Assembly: GCA_017479885.1 (NCBI GenBank)
Contig: JAFVBR010000002.1
Location: 124,001 to 188,000, forward strand
Length of the DNA stretch: 64,000 nucleotides
From: Paludibacteraceae bacterium
GTDB taxonomy: Bacteria; Bacteroidota; Bacteroidia; Bacteroidales; Paludibacteraceae
Direction: 5' to 3'
Shown here: positions 25,208 through 33,948 of the stretch, in pieces
Layout: the number at the start of each line of letters is the position of its first letter
How positions within the stretch are numbered: the first letter of the stretch is position 1
Notes under the pieces: model-generated
Database searches by the model: none
Told to the model about the DNA's origin: nothing
The model's input: only the letters and a program-made list of their open reading frames with translations
Program-made: the position numbers and the translations under genes

Positions 25208-26221
25208 ATGAATACGGATTTCAACATATCAGATCAACCGCGCGTAGCGATACTCGGCAGCGGCAGTTGGGCAACTGCGATAGCCAAGATGGTGATGTGC
25301 AACGTGGAGCGCATAAACTGGTATATGCGCAGAAAAGAGAAGATAGATGAGTTTATACGTTTGGGCAAGAACCCGTCGTATCTGTCTGCGGCAAGGTTCG
25401 ACACGTCCCGAATCTCTTTCACAGACGACATCAACGAGGTAGTCCGCAACTCAGACATACTGGTTCTTGCCATTCCTTCGCCATATTTGAAGCAGTCGCT
25501 GAAGAAAATGCACAAGAGTGTAAGGCAGAAGATAGTGATTTCAGCAGTGAAAGGCATGGTTCCTGAAGAGAACATGGTGATAAGCGACTACATGCATTTC
25601 CGTTTCCATGTGCCTATGGACCAATTGGGCGTAATAGCCGGTCCCTGCCATGCAGAGGAGGTGGCATTGGAGCGCTTGAGCTATATCACTATAGGTTGTC
25701 CGAACAGGGAGCGAGCCGTTCAGATGGCGAAACTGTTCACCACCCCGTTTGTCAAAACGACAGTAAGTGAGGATTTGTGGGGTCTGGAGTACTCGTCAGT
25801 AATGAAGAACATCTACGCGATAGCCGCGGGCATATGCAGCGGTCTGAAATACGGCGACAACTTCATTTCTGTTCTTGCCTCGAATGCCATTCAGGAGATA
25901 AGCCGATTTGCCAATGCGATGAACCCGATGAGGCGAGAGATTACCGAATCTGCGTATTTAGGCGACCTGCTTGTAACGTGCTACTCTCATTTCTCGAGGA
26001 ACCGTCAGTTCGGCAACATGATAGGAATAGGGTACAGTGTTCGTGCAGCGCAGATAGAGATGGAGATGGTGGCAGAAGGATTCTACGGCACGAAATGCAT
26101 TCACGAATTAAACGAACGCTATCATGTTCATCTGCCTATTGCCGATGCCGTATATGAGATAATATACGAGCAGAGAAACGCGAGCGCAGTGATACAAGAG
26201 CTGGCATCAAAACTGATGTAA
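25208..26221 (+). CDS. gpsA: Glycerol-3-phosphate dehydrogenase [NAD(P)+]
   Basis: 337 residues. It reduces dihydroxyacetone phosphate to sn-glycerol 3-phosphate for phospholipid synthesis. The N-terminal Rossmann motif is AILGSGSWATAIAKM (about 13-27). ISAVKGM carries the family Lys, and VIAGPCHAEEVALE follows. The C-terminal helical domain includes YSSVMKNIYAIAAGICSGLK and ESAYLGDLLVTCYSHFSRNR. It is co-transcribed with lysS. Its last 86 bp overlap the 3' end of the convergent permease gene. Confidence 0.95.
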   Translation: MNTDFNISDQPRVAILGSGSWATAIAKMVMCNVERINWYMRRKEKIDEFIRLGKNPSYLSAARFDTSRISFTDDINEVVRNSDILVLAIPSPYLKQSLKKMHKSVRQKIVISAVKGMVPEENMVISDYMHFRFHVPMDQLGVIAGPCHAEEVALERLSYITIGCPNRERAVQMAKLFTTPFVKTTVSEDLWGLEYSSVMKNIYAIAAGICSGLKYGDNFISVLASNAIQEISRFANAMNPMRREITESAYLGDLLVTCYSHFSRNRQFGNMIGIGYSVRAAQIEMEMVAEGFYGTKCIHELNERYHVHLPIADAVYEIIYEQRNASAVIQELASKLM

Positions 26222-27671
26222 CCCACAGTTTGATTTTCTCCCACACTTTCAACCAAGCCTCCGGATTCAGCAATGCTGAGTCCGTTGCTGCTTTATAAGT
26301 GAGGAAGATACCAATAGGCAACAATACTGCAGAAGAGAGCCATAGTCCTGCCCATACCGGCCAAATATCCTCGCGTGCCATTTTGTAGCCTGTATTGTCA
26401 ATGATATAGTAGATGACAAACATGACAACCGAGATGACCACCGGTGCCCCGAGTCCTCCTTTTCGTATGATTGCGCCGAGAGGGGCACCGATAAAGAAGA
26501 AGATGAGACAGGCAAACGCAAGAGTGAACTTGCGGTGCAACTCCATCTCATGCTTTCGTATATAACGCTGTGAGTCGTCAAGGAGGAGTCCGTTGTACTC
26601 GATAGCATCTTTCATGCTTTTCGCCTTTTCAAGTGCAGTATTGAGGACACGGCGTTGCTCATGCGGAGGCAGCGCCGCAAAGACACTGTCGGAATCGAAC
26701 CCTCTTACTTCGGACTCTACAGCAACATCGTCGAGTTTTCGGTCTTGCTTTCGCTCTCTGCCAAAATACTTGTTTGCCACCATCTCCGCACTCTGCTCGC
26801 GCGAACGGGTATGTGCGACAACATTCATGGAGTCGATAGACTGAAGGAGTTCAGAGACATCTTTGGATACATGCTGGTCGCGCAGGATGGACTCATCGTA
26901 TCGGTTGAACTCGGTATCAAAATCAATCAGCATCTGTTTGCGGGTGAAACTCTCACGACGATATGGCACACGCTCTTTGGTTTTGGTGGCACGTTGTTGC
27001 TTCTGATTGAGGTTCTCGAATGATTCTCCGTCGTACAAAACAAGCAGAAGGAACTTCTTATCGTCAGTGAAATAGACCCGCCCTGAGTCCGCCACAGTGA
27101 CTGTAGCATCCTTGAAGCCTTTGCTGAGGTCGTAAATCATCACATCCTCCAACCTGCCTGACTTGGGGTCTTTGTGCCGAACATAGATATTGTAGCCGCC
27201 TATTCCATCGTAAAACTCACCGGCGGGTATATCAAGTTCGGGAGATTTCTGACGCAGGGAGAAAATAAGCGTCCACAATTTCACCTGAGAAGCCGGCAAT
27301 ACATAATTGGAGAAGAAGAACGCACCCACGCTCACGAAGGAGATAGCGATAATCAGAGGCTGCATTATTCTGAAAAGAGAAACACCAGCCGCCTTCATAG
27401 CCGTCAGTTCAGATTTCTCCCCAAGATTGCCGAAAGTCATGAGAGATGCGAGCAGAATAGCCAAAGGCAAACCGAGCGGCACAACAGTAACTACGGAATA
27501 GAAGAAGAACTCAGCAAGCACCTGAATCTCAACGCCCTTACCTACGAGATCCTTGACATGCATCCACAAGAACTGCATAAGCAGTATGAAAATGCATATC
27601 ATAAACGTTATCAAGAAAAGCCCGAGAAAATTCTTGAGCATATACGCATCTATTTTCTTGATAAACCGCAT
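26136..27671 (-). CDS. LptF/LptG-family permease (YjgP/YjgQ)
   Basis: About 511 residues from the ATG at 27671; an in-frame ATG two codons upstream at 27677 is equally possible. Three N-terminal membrane spans (NFLGLFLITFMICIFILLMQ, then VVTVVPLGLPLAILLASLM, then IIAISFVSVGAFFFSNYVLP) are followed by a periplasmic beta-jellyroll-like domain. Further spans lie near the C-terminus (LAFACLIFFFIGAPLGAIIR, PVVISVVMFVIYYIIDNTGY, WAGLWLSSAVLLPIGIFLTY). The family forms the inner-membrane part of the Lpt machine that moves lipopolysaccharide. The choice between LptF and LptG is left open. About 29 C-terminal residues lie antisense to gpsA and may be a lengthened tail. Confidence 0.9.
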   Translation of the reverse strand: MRFIKKIDAYMLKNFLGLFLITFMICIFILLMQFLWMHVKDLVGKGVEIQVLAEFFFYSVVTVVPLGLPLAILLASLMTFGNLGEKSELTAMKAAGVSLFRIMQPLIIAISFVSVGAFFFSNYVLPASQVKLWTLIFSLRQKSPELDIPAGEFYDGIGGYNIYVRHKDPKSGRLEDVMIYDLSKGFKDATVTVADSGRVYFTDDKKFLLLVLYDGESFENLNQKQQRATKTKERVPYRRESFTRKQMLIDFDTEFNRYDESILRDQHVSKDVSELLQSIDSMNVVAHTRSREQSAEMVANKYFGRERKQDRKLDDVAVESEVRGFDSDSVFAALPPHEQRRVLNTALEKAKSMKDAIEYNGLLLDDSQRYIRKHEMELHRKFTLAFACLIFFFIGAPLGAIIRKGGLGAPVVISVVMFVIYYIIDNTGYKMAREDIWPVWAGLWLSSAVLLPIGIFLTYKAATDSALLNPEAWLKVWEKIKLWVTSVLMPALVSLRSRFSARILSHIRHRQ

Positions 27672-27703
27672 CAACAATATTCTGTTTCAAAAGATTGTCA
27701 ACA

Positions 27704-28186
27704 TCAGCCGTTGAGGTCGTCATCAACAAAACAATGCGGCAGAAGACTCTTTGCCGAAGGGAAAACGTAGATACCGTCTTCTCCATAGAGCAGAATTTCC
27801 ATATTACGACCGAAGCGATGCTCAGTTTCCAAGAGCACCTGGCGACAGTTGCCGCACGGGGAACCGGGACGGGCAGTGAAATGCCCGTTGGTATAGCAGG
27901 CACATGCCAAGGCTTTGACGGGCACATCAGGACGATTGGCGTTAGCATAAAACATGACGGTACGCTCCGCACAGAGACCGCTCGGATAAGCAGCATTCTC
28001 CTGATTGGCACCACAGAACACTTCACCATTGTCAAGCAACACAGCCGCACCTACAGCAAAATGCGAATAAGGAGAGTATGACATACTTATGCTCAACTTT
28101 GCCTTGTCTATAAGCATTTTATGCTCTTCTGACAATTCATCATAACGATAAACCTTCGCTATAGTTCTAAATTCAAGTTCTTTCAT
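27704..28186 (-). CDS. cdd: Cytidine deaminase
   Basis: 160 residues. It deaminates cytidine and deoxycytidine in pyrimidine salvage. The zinc-site motifs are complete: CAERTV (Cys and the proton-shuttling Glu) within AAYPSGLCAERTVMFYAN, and PCGNCRQVL with both Cys ligands. SPYSHFAVGAAVLLDNGEVF and GANQENAAYPSG form the substrate pocket. It is the first gene of a two-gene unit with the permease (about 30 bp apart), under its own promoter. Confidence 0.96.
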   Translation of the reverse strand: MKELEFRTIAKVYRYDELSEEHKMLIDKAKLSISMSYSPYSHFAVGAAVLLDNGEVFCGANQENAAYPSGLCAERTVMFYANANRPDVPVKALACACYTNGHFTARPGSPCGNCRQVLLETEHRFGRNMEILLYGEDGIYVFPSAKSLLPHCFVDDDLNG

Positions 28187-28215
28187 GAGATTATATTCCG
28201 GTTATAATTAGCAGG

Positions 28216-28247
28216 CAAAATTACGAATAATTATTGATACATGCAAA
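28216..28247 (-). promoter_or_regulatory. Promoter of cdd and the LptF/G permease gene
   Basis: On the minus strand TAATTTTG (28216-28223) is 20 bp from TTTG (28244-28247). Confidence 0.7.
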
Positions 28248-28324
28248 TCAGCTGCAAAAAACAGGCCAAATCTCATCATAGTGCACAAAACCCAATAAAA
28301 AAATGCTACAAAGAACGAAAAACA

Positions 28325-28356
28325 TTTGCTTTTATTGCAAAAATTGTATAATTTTG
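28325..28356 (+). promoter_or_regulatory. Promoter of the relA/spoT gene
   Basis: TTTG (28325-28328), 20 bp spacer and TAATTTTG (28349-28356). The leader is about 75 nt. Confidence 0.7.
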
Positions 28357-28437
28357 CAGCGAATATTGTCTTATTGATTTACAGGTATCCGAGAAGCATG
28401 CTATCGGGTTGATTACAAAGCAGGAAGGAGAAAGAAC

Positions 28438-30681
28438 ATGGCTGATAGTGACATTAAATTGCAGGAAGAAGAACTGGTGGAACAAGAGTTTCAGTCGTTG
28501 CTAAACGATTACCGTCAAAGCATTCACCGGCAGAAAACCGAGATAATCACCAAAGCTTTCCACTTCGCCAAGCAGGCTCACAAAGGTGTGCGCAGGCGTA
28601 GCGGAGAGCCGTATATTATGCATCCTCTTGCAGTGGCAAGAATTGTAATAAGAGAGATAGGTCTTGGCAGCACCAGCATCTGTGCCGCACTGCTTCACGA
28701 CGTGGTGGAAGATACAGATTACACTGTTGAAGATATTGAGAATCTGTTCGGTCCGAAAGTAGCAAGCATAGTTGACGGTCTGACGAAGATATCCGGCGGA
28801 GTGTTCGGTGCTCAGGCATCGGAGCAAGCCGAGAACTTCAGGAAACTGCTGCTTACCATGTCAGAAGACATAAGGGTCATTCTCATCAAGATAGCCGACC
28901 GCCTGCACAACATGCGCACTCTGGAGTTCCAACCGGTGGACAAACAATACAAGATAGCCGGCGAGACACAATATATCTACGCCCCGCTTGCCCACAGACT
29001 CGGATTGTTCAATATCAAAACCGAACTGGAAAACCTGAGTTTCAAATACGAGCACCCCGAGACATACGCCGAGATAGAAAAGAAACTGATGCTCAGCAGA
29101 GACGAGCAAATGGCAGCATTCGAGGAGTTTGCCGAGCCTATCAGACAGAAACTCACGGATATGGGTTACGAATTCACCATCTCTGCAAGAATAAAGACTG
29201 TGTATAGCATCTGGCGTAAGATGCAGGCAAAGAACATTCCTTTCGAAGACGTATATGACCTTCTGGCGGCAAGAATAATCTTCGAGCCTAACCCGGACAT
29301 GAGCGAGAAAGACCAGTGCTGGATGATATACTCGGCATTGACAAGAATATACAAGCCCCACCCCGAGCGCATACGCGACTGGATAAGCACTCCGAAGGCC
29401 AACGGATACGAAGCACTGCACGTGACCGTAATGGGACAGAACGGTCAATGGGTAGAGGTGCAAATCCGCACACAGCGAATGCACGAGATAGCAGAAAAAG
29501 GACTGGCTGCACATTGGAAATACAAGACGGGAGTGGCTGACGAGACAGAATTAGACAAATGGCTTAGACAGATAAAAGACATGCTGGAGCACCCGGAGCC
29601 AAGTGCAATTGATTTTCTTGATACGTTCAAACTCAACCTGTTTGCTTCGGAGATATTCGTATTCACCCCCACAGGCGAGATAAAGACAATGCCCCAGGGC
29701 GCGACAGCACTCGACTTTGCCTTCATGCTCCACACCGAACTCGGACTAAAGTGTATCGGTGCCAAAGTGAACCACAAACTGGAGCCTCTTACCTACGCGC
29801 TGAAAGGAGGCGACCAAGTGGAGATACTGACCTCGCAAAACCAGGTGCCTCAAGATGAATGGCTGAGTTACGTAACAACAGCAAAAGCCAAATCAACACT
29901 GAAGAACTATTTCCGCTCTGAGGACAGAAAATACATCAGAAAAGGCGAAGACATATATGCTTCCATACTGAAGAGACTCAACCTTATGGAACAACAGGAG
30001 GCAGTGCTTCACCGCACGATGCGATACTACAACATTCAGCAACCGAGGCAACTGATGCTGCAGATAGGGCGCGAACTGATAAAAGCTGACGAACTGGAGA
30101 AAGTGGTGCAACCCAAACAGAAAAGCCGTTGGAGGAGATTCATACCTTTTATCTCATCGGAAGACCCGCATGATAACGACACACAAGAAACCATACAACA
30201 GGAGAACGGGCAACCAGCAAAGCAGAAAAAGACCCAACTGATACTGACAGAGGAGAATCTGGGCAATGCATATCACATAGCACCATGCTGCCACCCGATA
30301 CCGGGCGACGAGGTGTTAGGTTACAGAGAGAAAGACGGCAGCATCACCATTCACAAGCGCAACTGCAAAACAGCAGATTTCCTTAAATCGAGCGATGGTA
30401 AGAATATATATTCAGCAATATGGGAAACGCACCGACAGAACACGTTTATTGACACCATAGAACTGAGAGGAATAGACCGAGTGGGAATAATAATCAAGGT
30501 ATTGAACATCATCTCGCAAGATTTCAAGATTAACATCCACGACCTTCACATTACTGCAGAAGGCGGCATCTTCAACGGGAGAATACAGATGTACGTATAT
30601 GACACTGCAGAACTGCAGCAACTATGCGAGGCAATCAGAAAAATACAAGAAATACAATCGGTACAAAGAATAACCACGTAA
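28438..30681 (+). CDS. RelA/SpoT-family (p)ppGpp synthetase/hydrolase
   Basis: 747 residues. The hydrolase HD domain is intact (MHPLAVARI, CAALLHDVVEDTDYT with His-Asp, then IADRLHNMRTLEF), so the enzyme should degrade (p)ppGpp. The synthetase domain follows (YDLLAARIIFEPN, RIRDWISTPKANGYEALHVT, WVEVQIRTQRMHEIAEKGLA). A TGS domain (FVFTPTGEIKTMPQGATALD) precedes the C-terminal zinc-finger-like CCHPIPGDEVLGY and an ACT domain at about 665-745 (ELRGIDRVGIIIKVLNIIS). It controls the stringent response. The promoter region is divergent from cdd. Confidence 0.95.
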   Translation: MADSDIKLQEEELVEQEFQSLLNDYRQSIHRQKTEIITKAFHFAKQAHKGVRRRSGEPYIMHPLAVARIVIREIGLGSTSICAALLHDVVEDTDYTVEDIENLFGPKVASIVDGLTKISGGVFGAQASEQAENFRKLLLTMSEDIRVILIKIADRLHNMRTLEFQPVDKQYKIAGETQYIYAPLAHRLGLFNIKTELENLSFKYEHPETYAEIEKKLMLSRDEQMAAFEEFAEPIRQKLTDMGYEFTISARIKTVYSIWRKMQAKNIPFEDVYDLLAARIIFEPNPDMSEKDQCWMIYSALTRIYKPHPERIRDWISTPKANGYEALHVTVMGQNGQWVEVQIRTQRMHEIAEKGLAAHWKYKTGVADETELDKWLRQIKDMLEHPEPSAIDFLDTFKLNLFASEIFVFTPTGEIKTMPQGATALDFAFMLHTELGLKCIGAKVNHKLEPLTYALKGGDQVEILTSQNQVPQDEWLSYVTTAKAKSTLKNYFRSEDRKYIRKGEDIYASILKRLNLMEQQEAVLHRTMRYYNIQQPRQLMLQIGRELIKADELEKVVQPKQKSRWRRFIPFISSEDPHDNDTQETIQQENGQPAKQKKTQLILTEENLGNAYHIAPCCHPIPGDEVLGYREKDGSITIHKRNCKTADFLKSSDGKNIYSAIWETHRQNTFIDTIELRGIDRVGIIIKVLNIISQDFKINIHDLHITAEGGIFNGRIQMYVYDTAELQQLCEAIRKIQEIQSVQRITT

Positions 30682-30764
30682 AAACGCACTTTGGTACGGT
30701 TATTGAAACTTGAGAATGAAGAGTACAAATTTAGAATAACATAAACAATAAAAACAAAATAACA

Positions 30765-31853
30765 ATGAAAAAGAGTTTCATTTTGAGCAGTCTGCTTCTG
30801 ATAGCAGTGGCAGCACTGGCACAACAACCGGTCATCACTTTCCAAAAGACTGAGCATGACTTCGGTAAAATCAACGAGGGAGACGGACGCGTAAGCACTA
30901 TCTTCGAGTTTAAGAACGAGGGTATGGAGCCTTTGGTACTGAGCAACGTACGCGCAAGTTGCGGTTGCACCACTCCTACATGGACACGCACTCCTGTGGA
31001 GCCTGGCGAGACAGGCACCATAACCGTTACCTACAACCCCAACGGCCGCCCCGGTCGTTTCCAGAAGACAGTGACCATCACCAGCAATGCAAGCAATCCA
31101 ACCGTAAAAGTTTACATCAAAGGCGAAGTTCTTCCCAAACAAGCAAAGCCGAAAGACGAATATACAGTGAAGATGGGAGAACTGAGTTTGAAAGGCAAAG
31201 TATTGGACTACGGCACTATAATGAAAGGCGCCAACCTGACCCGCAGCATTGAGTATGCCAACCAGACCGAACAAGAGATATCGGTAGCAGTGCTGGTGAA
31301 CGACAAGGATAATTTCCTTCTGCCCGTACTATCGCTTGAAAAAGTGAAACCCGGAGAGGCAGGCAGTCTGAACGTTAATTTCGATGCAGCAGTCTGCAAG
31401 GAATACGGACCCGTAATCCGCGACCTTTACATAGTAGTAAACGGCAAACGAGTTATGACCGATGAGTTCAAGATTGATGTAAAAGCCAACGTAGAAGAAG
31501 ACTTCGCGGGTGTAGATCTTGCCACTGCTCCTATAGTAGAGGCAGACCACCAGATTGACCTTGGCAAAGTGAAAGCAGGTCAGAAGATATCCGGCAAGGG
31601 TGTGCTGAAGAACGTTGGAGTAAATCCCCTGTATATCCGTCGCGTGATTCTTCCTGACGATATGGTTACCCTTAACGTCAAGAGCGCTACCGTCAAGAGC
31701 GGAAAGAGCACAACAATGACCGCCACAGCTACAACCGTACAGAAAGACGGTACTCCGCTGGTTGCAGGCGTATATCGCAGAGTAGTAAGAATACTCACCA
31801 ACGATCCCAAGAAGAGCAACATCAACATCACTGTAAGCTGGACAATAGAGTGA
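30765..31853 (+). CDS. Secreted DUF1573-domain protein
   Basis: 362 residues with a signal peptide (MKKSFILSSLLLIAVAALA). The first DUF1573 domain is clear: ITFQKTEHDFGKINEGDGRV, FEFKNEGMEPLVLSNVRASC, GCTTPTWTRTPVEPGETGTI. Further Ig-like repeats of the same general kind follow (LDYGTIMKGANLTRSIEYAN; IDLGKVKAGQKISGKGVLKN). The family is periplasmic or cell-surface and its function is unknown. The gene stands alone between relA/spoT and meaB, with 83 bp upstream in which no clear promoter box is seen. Confidence 0.85.
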   Translation: MKKSFILSSLLLIAVAALAQQPVITFQKTEHDFGKINEGDGRVSTIFEFKNEGMEPLVLSNVRASCGCTTPTWTRTPVEPGETGTITVTYNPNGRPGRFQKTVTITSNASNPTVKVYIKGEVLPKQAKPKDEYTVKMGELSLKGKVLDYGTIMKGANLTRSIEYANQTEQEISVAVLVNDKDNFLLPVLSLEKVKPGEAGSLNVNFDAAVCKEYGPVIRDLYIVVNGKRVMTDEFKIDVKANVEEDFAGVDLATAPIVEADHQIDLGKVKAGQKISGKGVLKNVGVNPLYIRRVILPDDMVTLNVKSATVKSGKSTTMTATATTVQKDGTPLVAGVYRRVVRILTNDPKKSNINITVSWTIE

Positions 31854-31884
31854 TCCGGTGAACTGAATTGAAAACAAAAACAAT

Positions 31885-32979
31885 ATGATGCATCATCCTG
31901 AAAATGATGACCAATACAAAGGACTGACAGTCAACGCAGGTGTAAGTGCCGTGCCGACTGTCAATCCTTATACTACATTCCGCCGCAAGAAACGACTTCT
32001 TACGGTGGATGAATATGTAGCAGGCATACGGGAAGGCAATGTAAGCATACTGGGTCAGGCAGTCACCCTTGTGGAAAGTAATCTGCAACAGGACCAGGAG
32101 ATAGCGCAGAAAGTGATAGAGGCTTGTCTGCCCTACGCAGGCAACTCCATCAGACTTGGCATTACAGGCGTACCAGGAGCCGGCAAAAGTACTTTCATCG
32201 AGGCTCTCGGAACCGAACTTGCCAACAACGGAAAGAAACTGGCAGTGCTTGCCATCGATCCTTCGTCAGAACGTTCGAAGGGCAGTATTCTGGGCGACAA
32301 GACCAGAATGCAGGAGTTATCGTCTGCAAGAAATGCATTTATACGTCCTTCACCATCAGCAGGTTCACTGGGGGGAGTGGCAAGAAAGACGCGCGAAACA
32401 ATAGTGCTCTGTGAGGCTGCAGGTTACGACACCGTGTTTGTAGAGACAGTAGGTGTAGGTCAGTCGGAGACGGCAGCCCACTCTATGGTGGACTTCTTCC
32501 TGCTATTGCAAGTGACAGGTACAGGTGACGAGCTTCAAGGCATCAAGCGCGGTATAATGGAGATGGCTGACGGCATTGCAATCAACAAGTGCGACGGCAC
32601 CAACCGAGACAAGGCACGTGTCGCCAAAGCACAGTTCAAGAACGCTCTGATGCTGTTTCCGCCATCGGAATCAGGTTGGATACCCGATGTAACCACTTGC
32701 TCTGCAATAGAGAAGACAGGGATATGGGATGTATGGCACATGGTGGAAGACTATGTGGAGTACACAAAGAAAACGGGCTTTTTCGAATTGCAACGAACAC
32801 GTCAAGCCAAGTATTGGATGAAGGAGACAATAAACAACACCCTACTCCAACATTTCTACGGTAATGAAGAAATTGCCCGCCGGATAGAGGAAGCAGAACA
32901 AAAAGTATTAGAGAACAGAATATCGTCATTCACAGCAGCGAATAGAATACTCGAAGAATACTTCAAAGGGTTGGTGTAA
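31885..32979 (+). CDS. meaB: Methylmalonyl-CoA mutase-associated GTPase MeaB
   Basis: 364 residues of the SIMIBI-class G protein that protects and loads methylmalonyl-CoA mutase with adenosylcobalamin. It has the P-loop GVPGAGKSTFIEALG (about 95-109), the switch region DPSSERSKGSILGDKTRM, the Walker B-like FVETVGVGQSET, base recognition NKCDG, and the C-terminal dimerisation helix. The family name ArgK is historical. The mutase subunits MutA/MutB are not in this window, so they lie elsewhere or are absent. A terminator follows. Confidence 0.93.
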   Translation: MMHHPENDDQYKGLTVNAGVSAVPTVNPYTTFRRKKRLLTVDEYVAGIREGNVSILGQAVTLVESNLQQDQEIAQKVIEACLPYAGNSIRLGITGVPGAGKSTFIEALGTELANNGKKLAVLAIDPSSERSKGSILGDKTRMQELSSARNAFIRPSPSAGSLGGVARKTRETIVLCEAAGYDTVFVETVGVGQSETAAHSMVDFFLLLQVTGTGDELQGIKRGIMEMADGIAINKCDGTNRDKARVAKAQFKNALMLFPPSESGWIPDVTTCSAIEKTGIWDVWHMVEDYVEYTKKTGFFELQRTRQAKYWMKETINNTLLQHFYGNEEIARRIEEAEQKVLENRISSFTAANRILEEYFKGLV

Positions 32980-33003
32980 CCGACAATTGCCAGATATAAT
33001 CAT

Positions 33004-33040
33004 AAAGGCACATCTGAAAAAAGTTTTCAGATGTGCCTTT
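33004..33040. terminator. Bidirectional terminator between meaB and the FecR-like gene
   Basis: AAAGGCACATCTGAAAA and TTTTCAGATGTGCCTTT form a 17 bp perfect stem around a 3 nt loop, with A- and T-runs for both directions. The flanking genes are convergent. Confidence 0.9.
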
Positions 33041-33061
33041 ACAATTGAATTTAAATTAATT

Positions 33062-33928
33062 CTATTTTCCTTTAATACGCGCCTGCTGCAAAAGGTATCC
33101 TGAATAAGGAGCAACAGTTATTGTTGTTTGGGGATATTTGCCAAGAAGCAACATCTGTATAACAGACGGGTCGTAAGCATCGGTTGTCGCAAAAAGGAAA
33201 TAGCGAATAAAAGGACTTTCAACAAAGCAAGTCTCATCAAGAACCAAGCGGGTATTAGCCATAGCGACAAGGTATGGTTCAGAGGAAAAACTCGGGAACT
33301 GCAGGCATAGCGAAGCCGAGCCGTTGCGCATATCTACAGCCAGTATATTAACGACATAGTCCTGTTTGGCAGAACGATTTTCAATTACAAAAGTACAAGC
33401 GTCCACATCAAGATCTTTCAACAATGCGATGTCTGAACTATAATTGAGGGTTTGTTTGTTGTATACATCATCAGCAATCTGACGAAGTGACAAATAAACA
33501 GACTGGTGCAACATATCTACCGAGTTGCCTCTCTCCATTCCTCCCGGAATAAGATATTTGACGGTTTTGTGTTTCTTCTTTACGCGAATGGTTTCATCGT
33601 ATATTTGAGTGATTATCTTTACGAAAGCATTGGGTTTCTTATTCACCATTTTCTTTACCTGCATACAAACTTTGGGTGCAGAATCTACCGATATGCTTTG
33701 TTTGCCAGGAGCAGTATATTTGTACAATACTTTCTCATTATCAACAAATGTAAGTCTGGCGGCACTATCTACGCATAGTTCGTCATCATCTGACAATACA
33801 GCACCGCGCTTAACAATTGTACCATCAAGCGTGGCTGTACCGTTTTCTACTTTCCATAACTGATATCTCTGTGCATCAACAAAGAAACACATTGCAATCA
33901 TTGGAACCAACAGGAAAATTCTTTTCAT
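33062..33928 (-). CDS. Secreted protein with FecR-like N-terminal domain (third gene of the CHAT-CHASE2 operon)
   Basis: 288 residues with a signal peptide (MKRIFLLVPMIAMCFFVDAQ). Residues about 25-75 resemble the FecR fold: LWKVENGTATLDGTIVKRGA, VLSDDDELCVDSAARLTFVD. This is the pattern of a small beta domain with the rG..L..dD.l....a.l.f motif. A linker rich in Lys (TIRVKKKHKTVKYLIPGG) is followed by an alpha/beta region (DMLHQSVYLSLRQIADDVYN). The second half (ACTFVIENRSAKQDYVVNIL, AVDMRNGSASLCLQFPSF) looks like a beta sandwich. The gene follows the CHASE2 gene by 20 bp on the same strand. It may be a ligand-binding or signal-relay partner of the CHAT and CHASE2 proteins. The domain match is by eye. 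Confidence 0.55.
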   Translation of the reverse strand: MKRIFLLVPMIAMCFFVDAQRYQLWKVENGTATLDGTIVKRGAVLSDDDELCVDSAARLTFVDNEKVLYKYTAPGKQSISVDSAPKVCMQVKKMVNKKPNAFVKIITQIYDETIRVKKKHKTVKYLIPGGMERGNSVDMLHQSVYLSLRQIADDVYNKQTLNYSSDIALLKDLDVDACTFVIENRSAKQDYVVNILAVDMRNGSASLCLQFPSFSSEPYLVAMANTRLVLDETCFVESPFIRYFLFATTDAYDPSVIQMLLLGKYPQTTITVAPYSGYLLQQARIKGK

Positions 33929-33948
33929 ATCTTTTAAATTATTATTTA

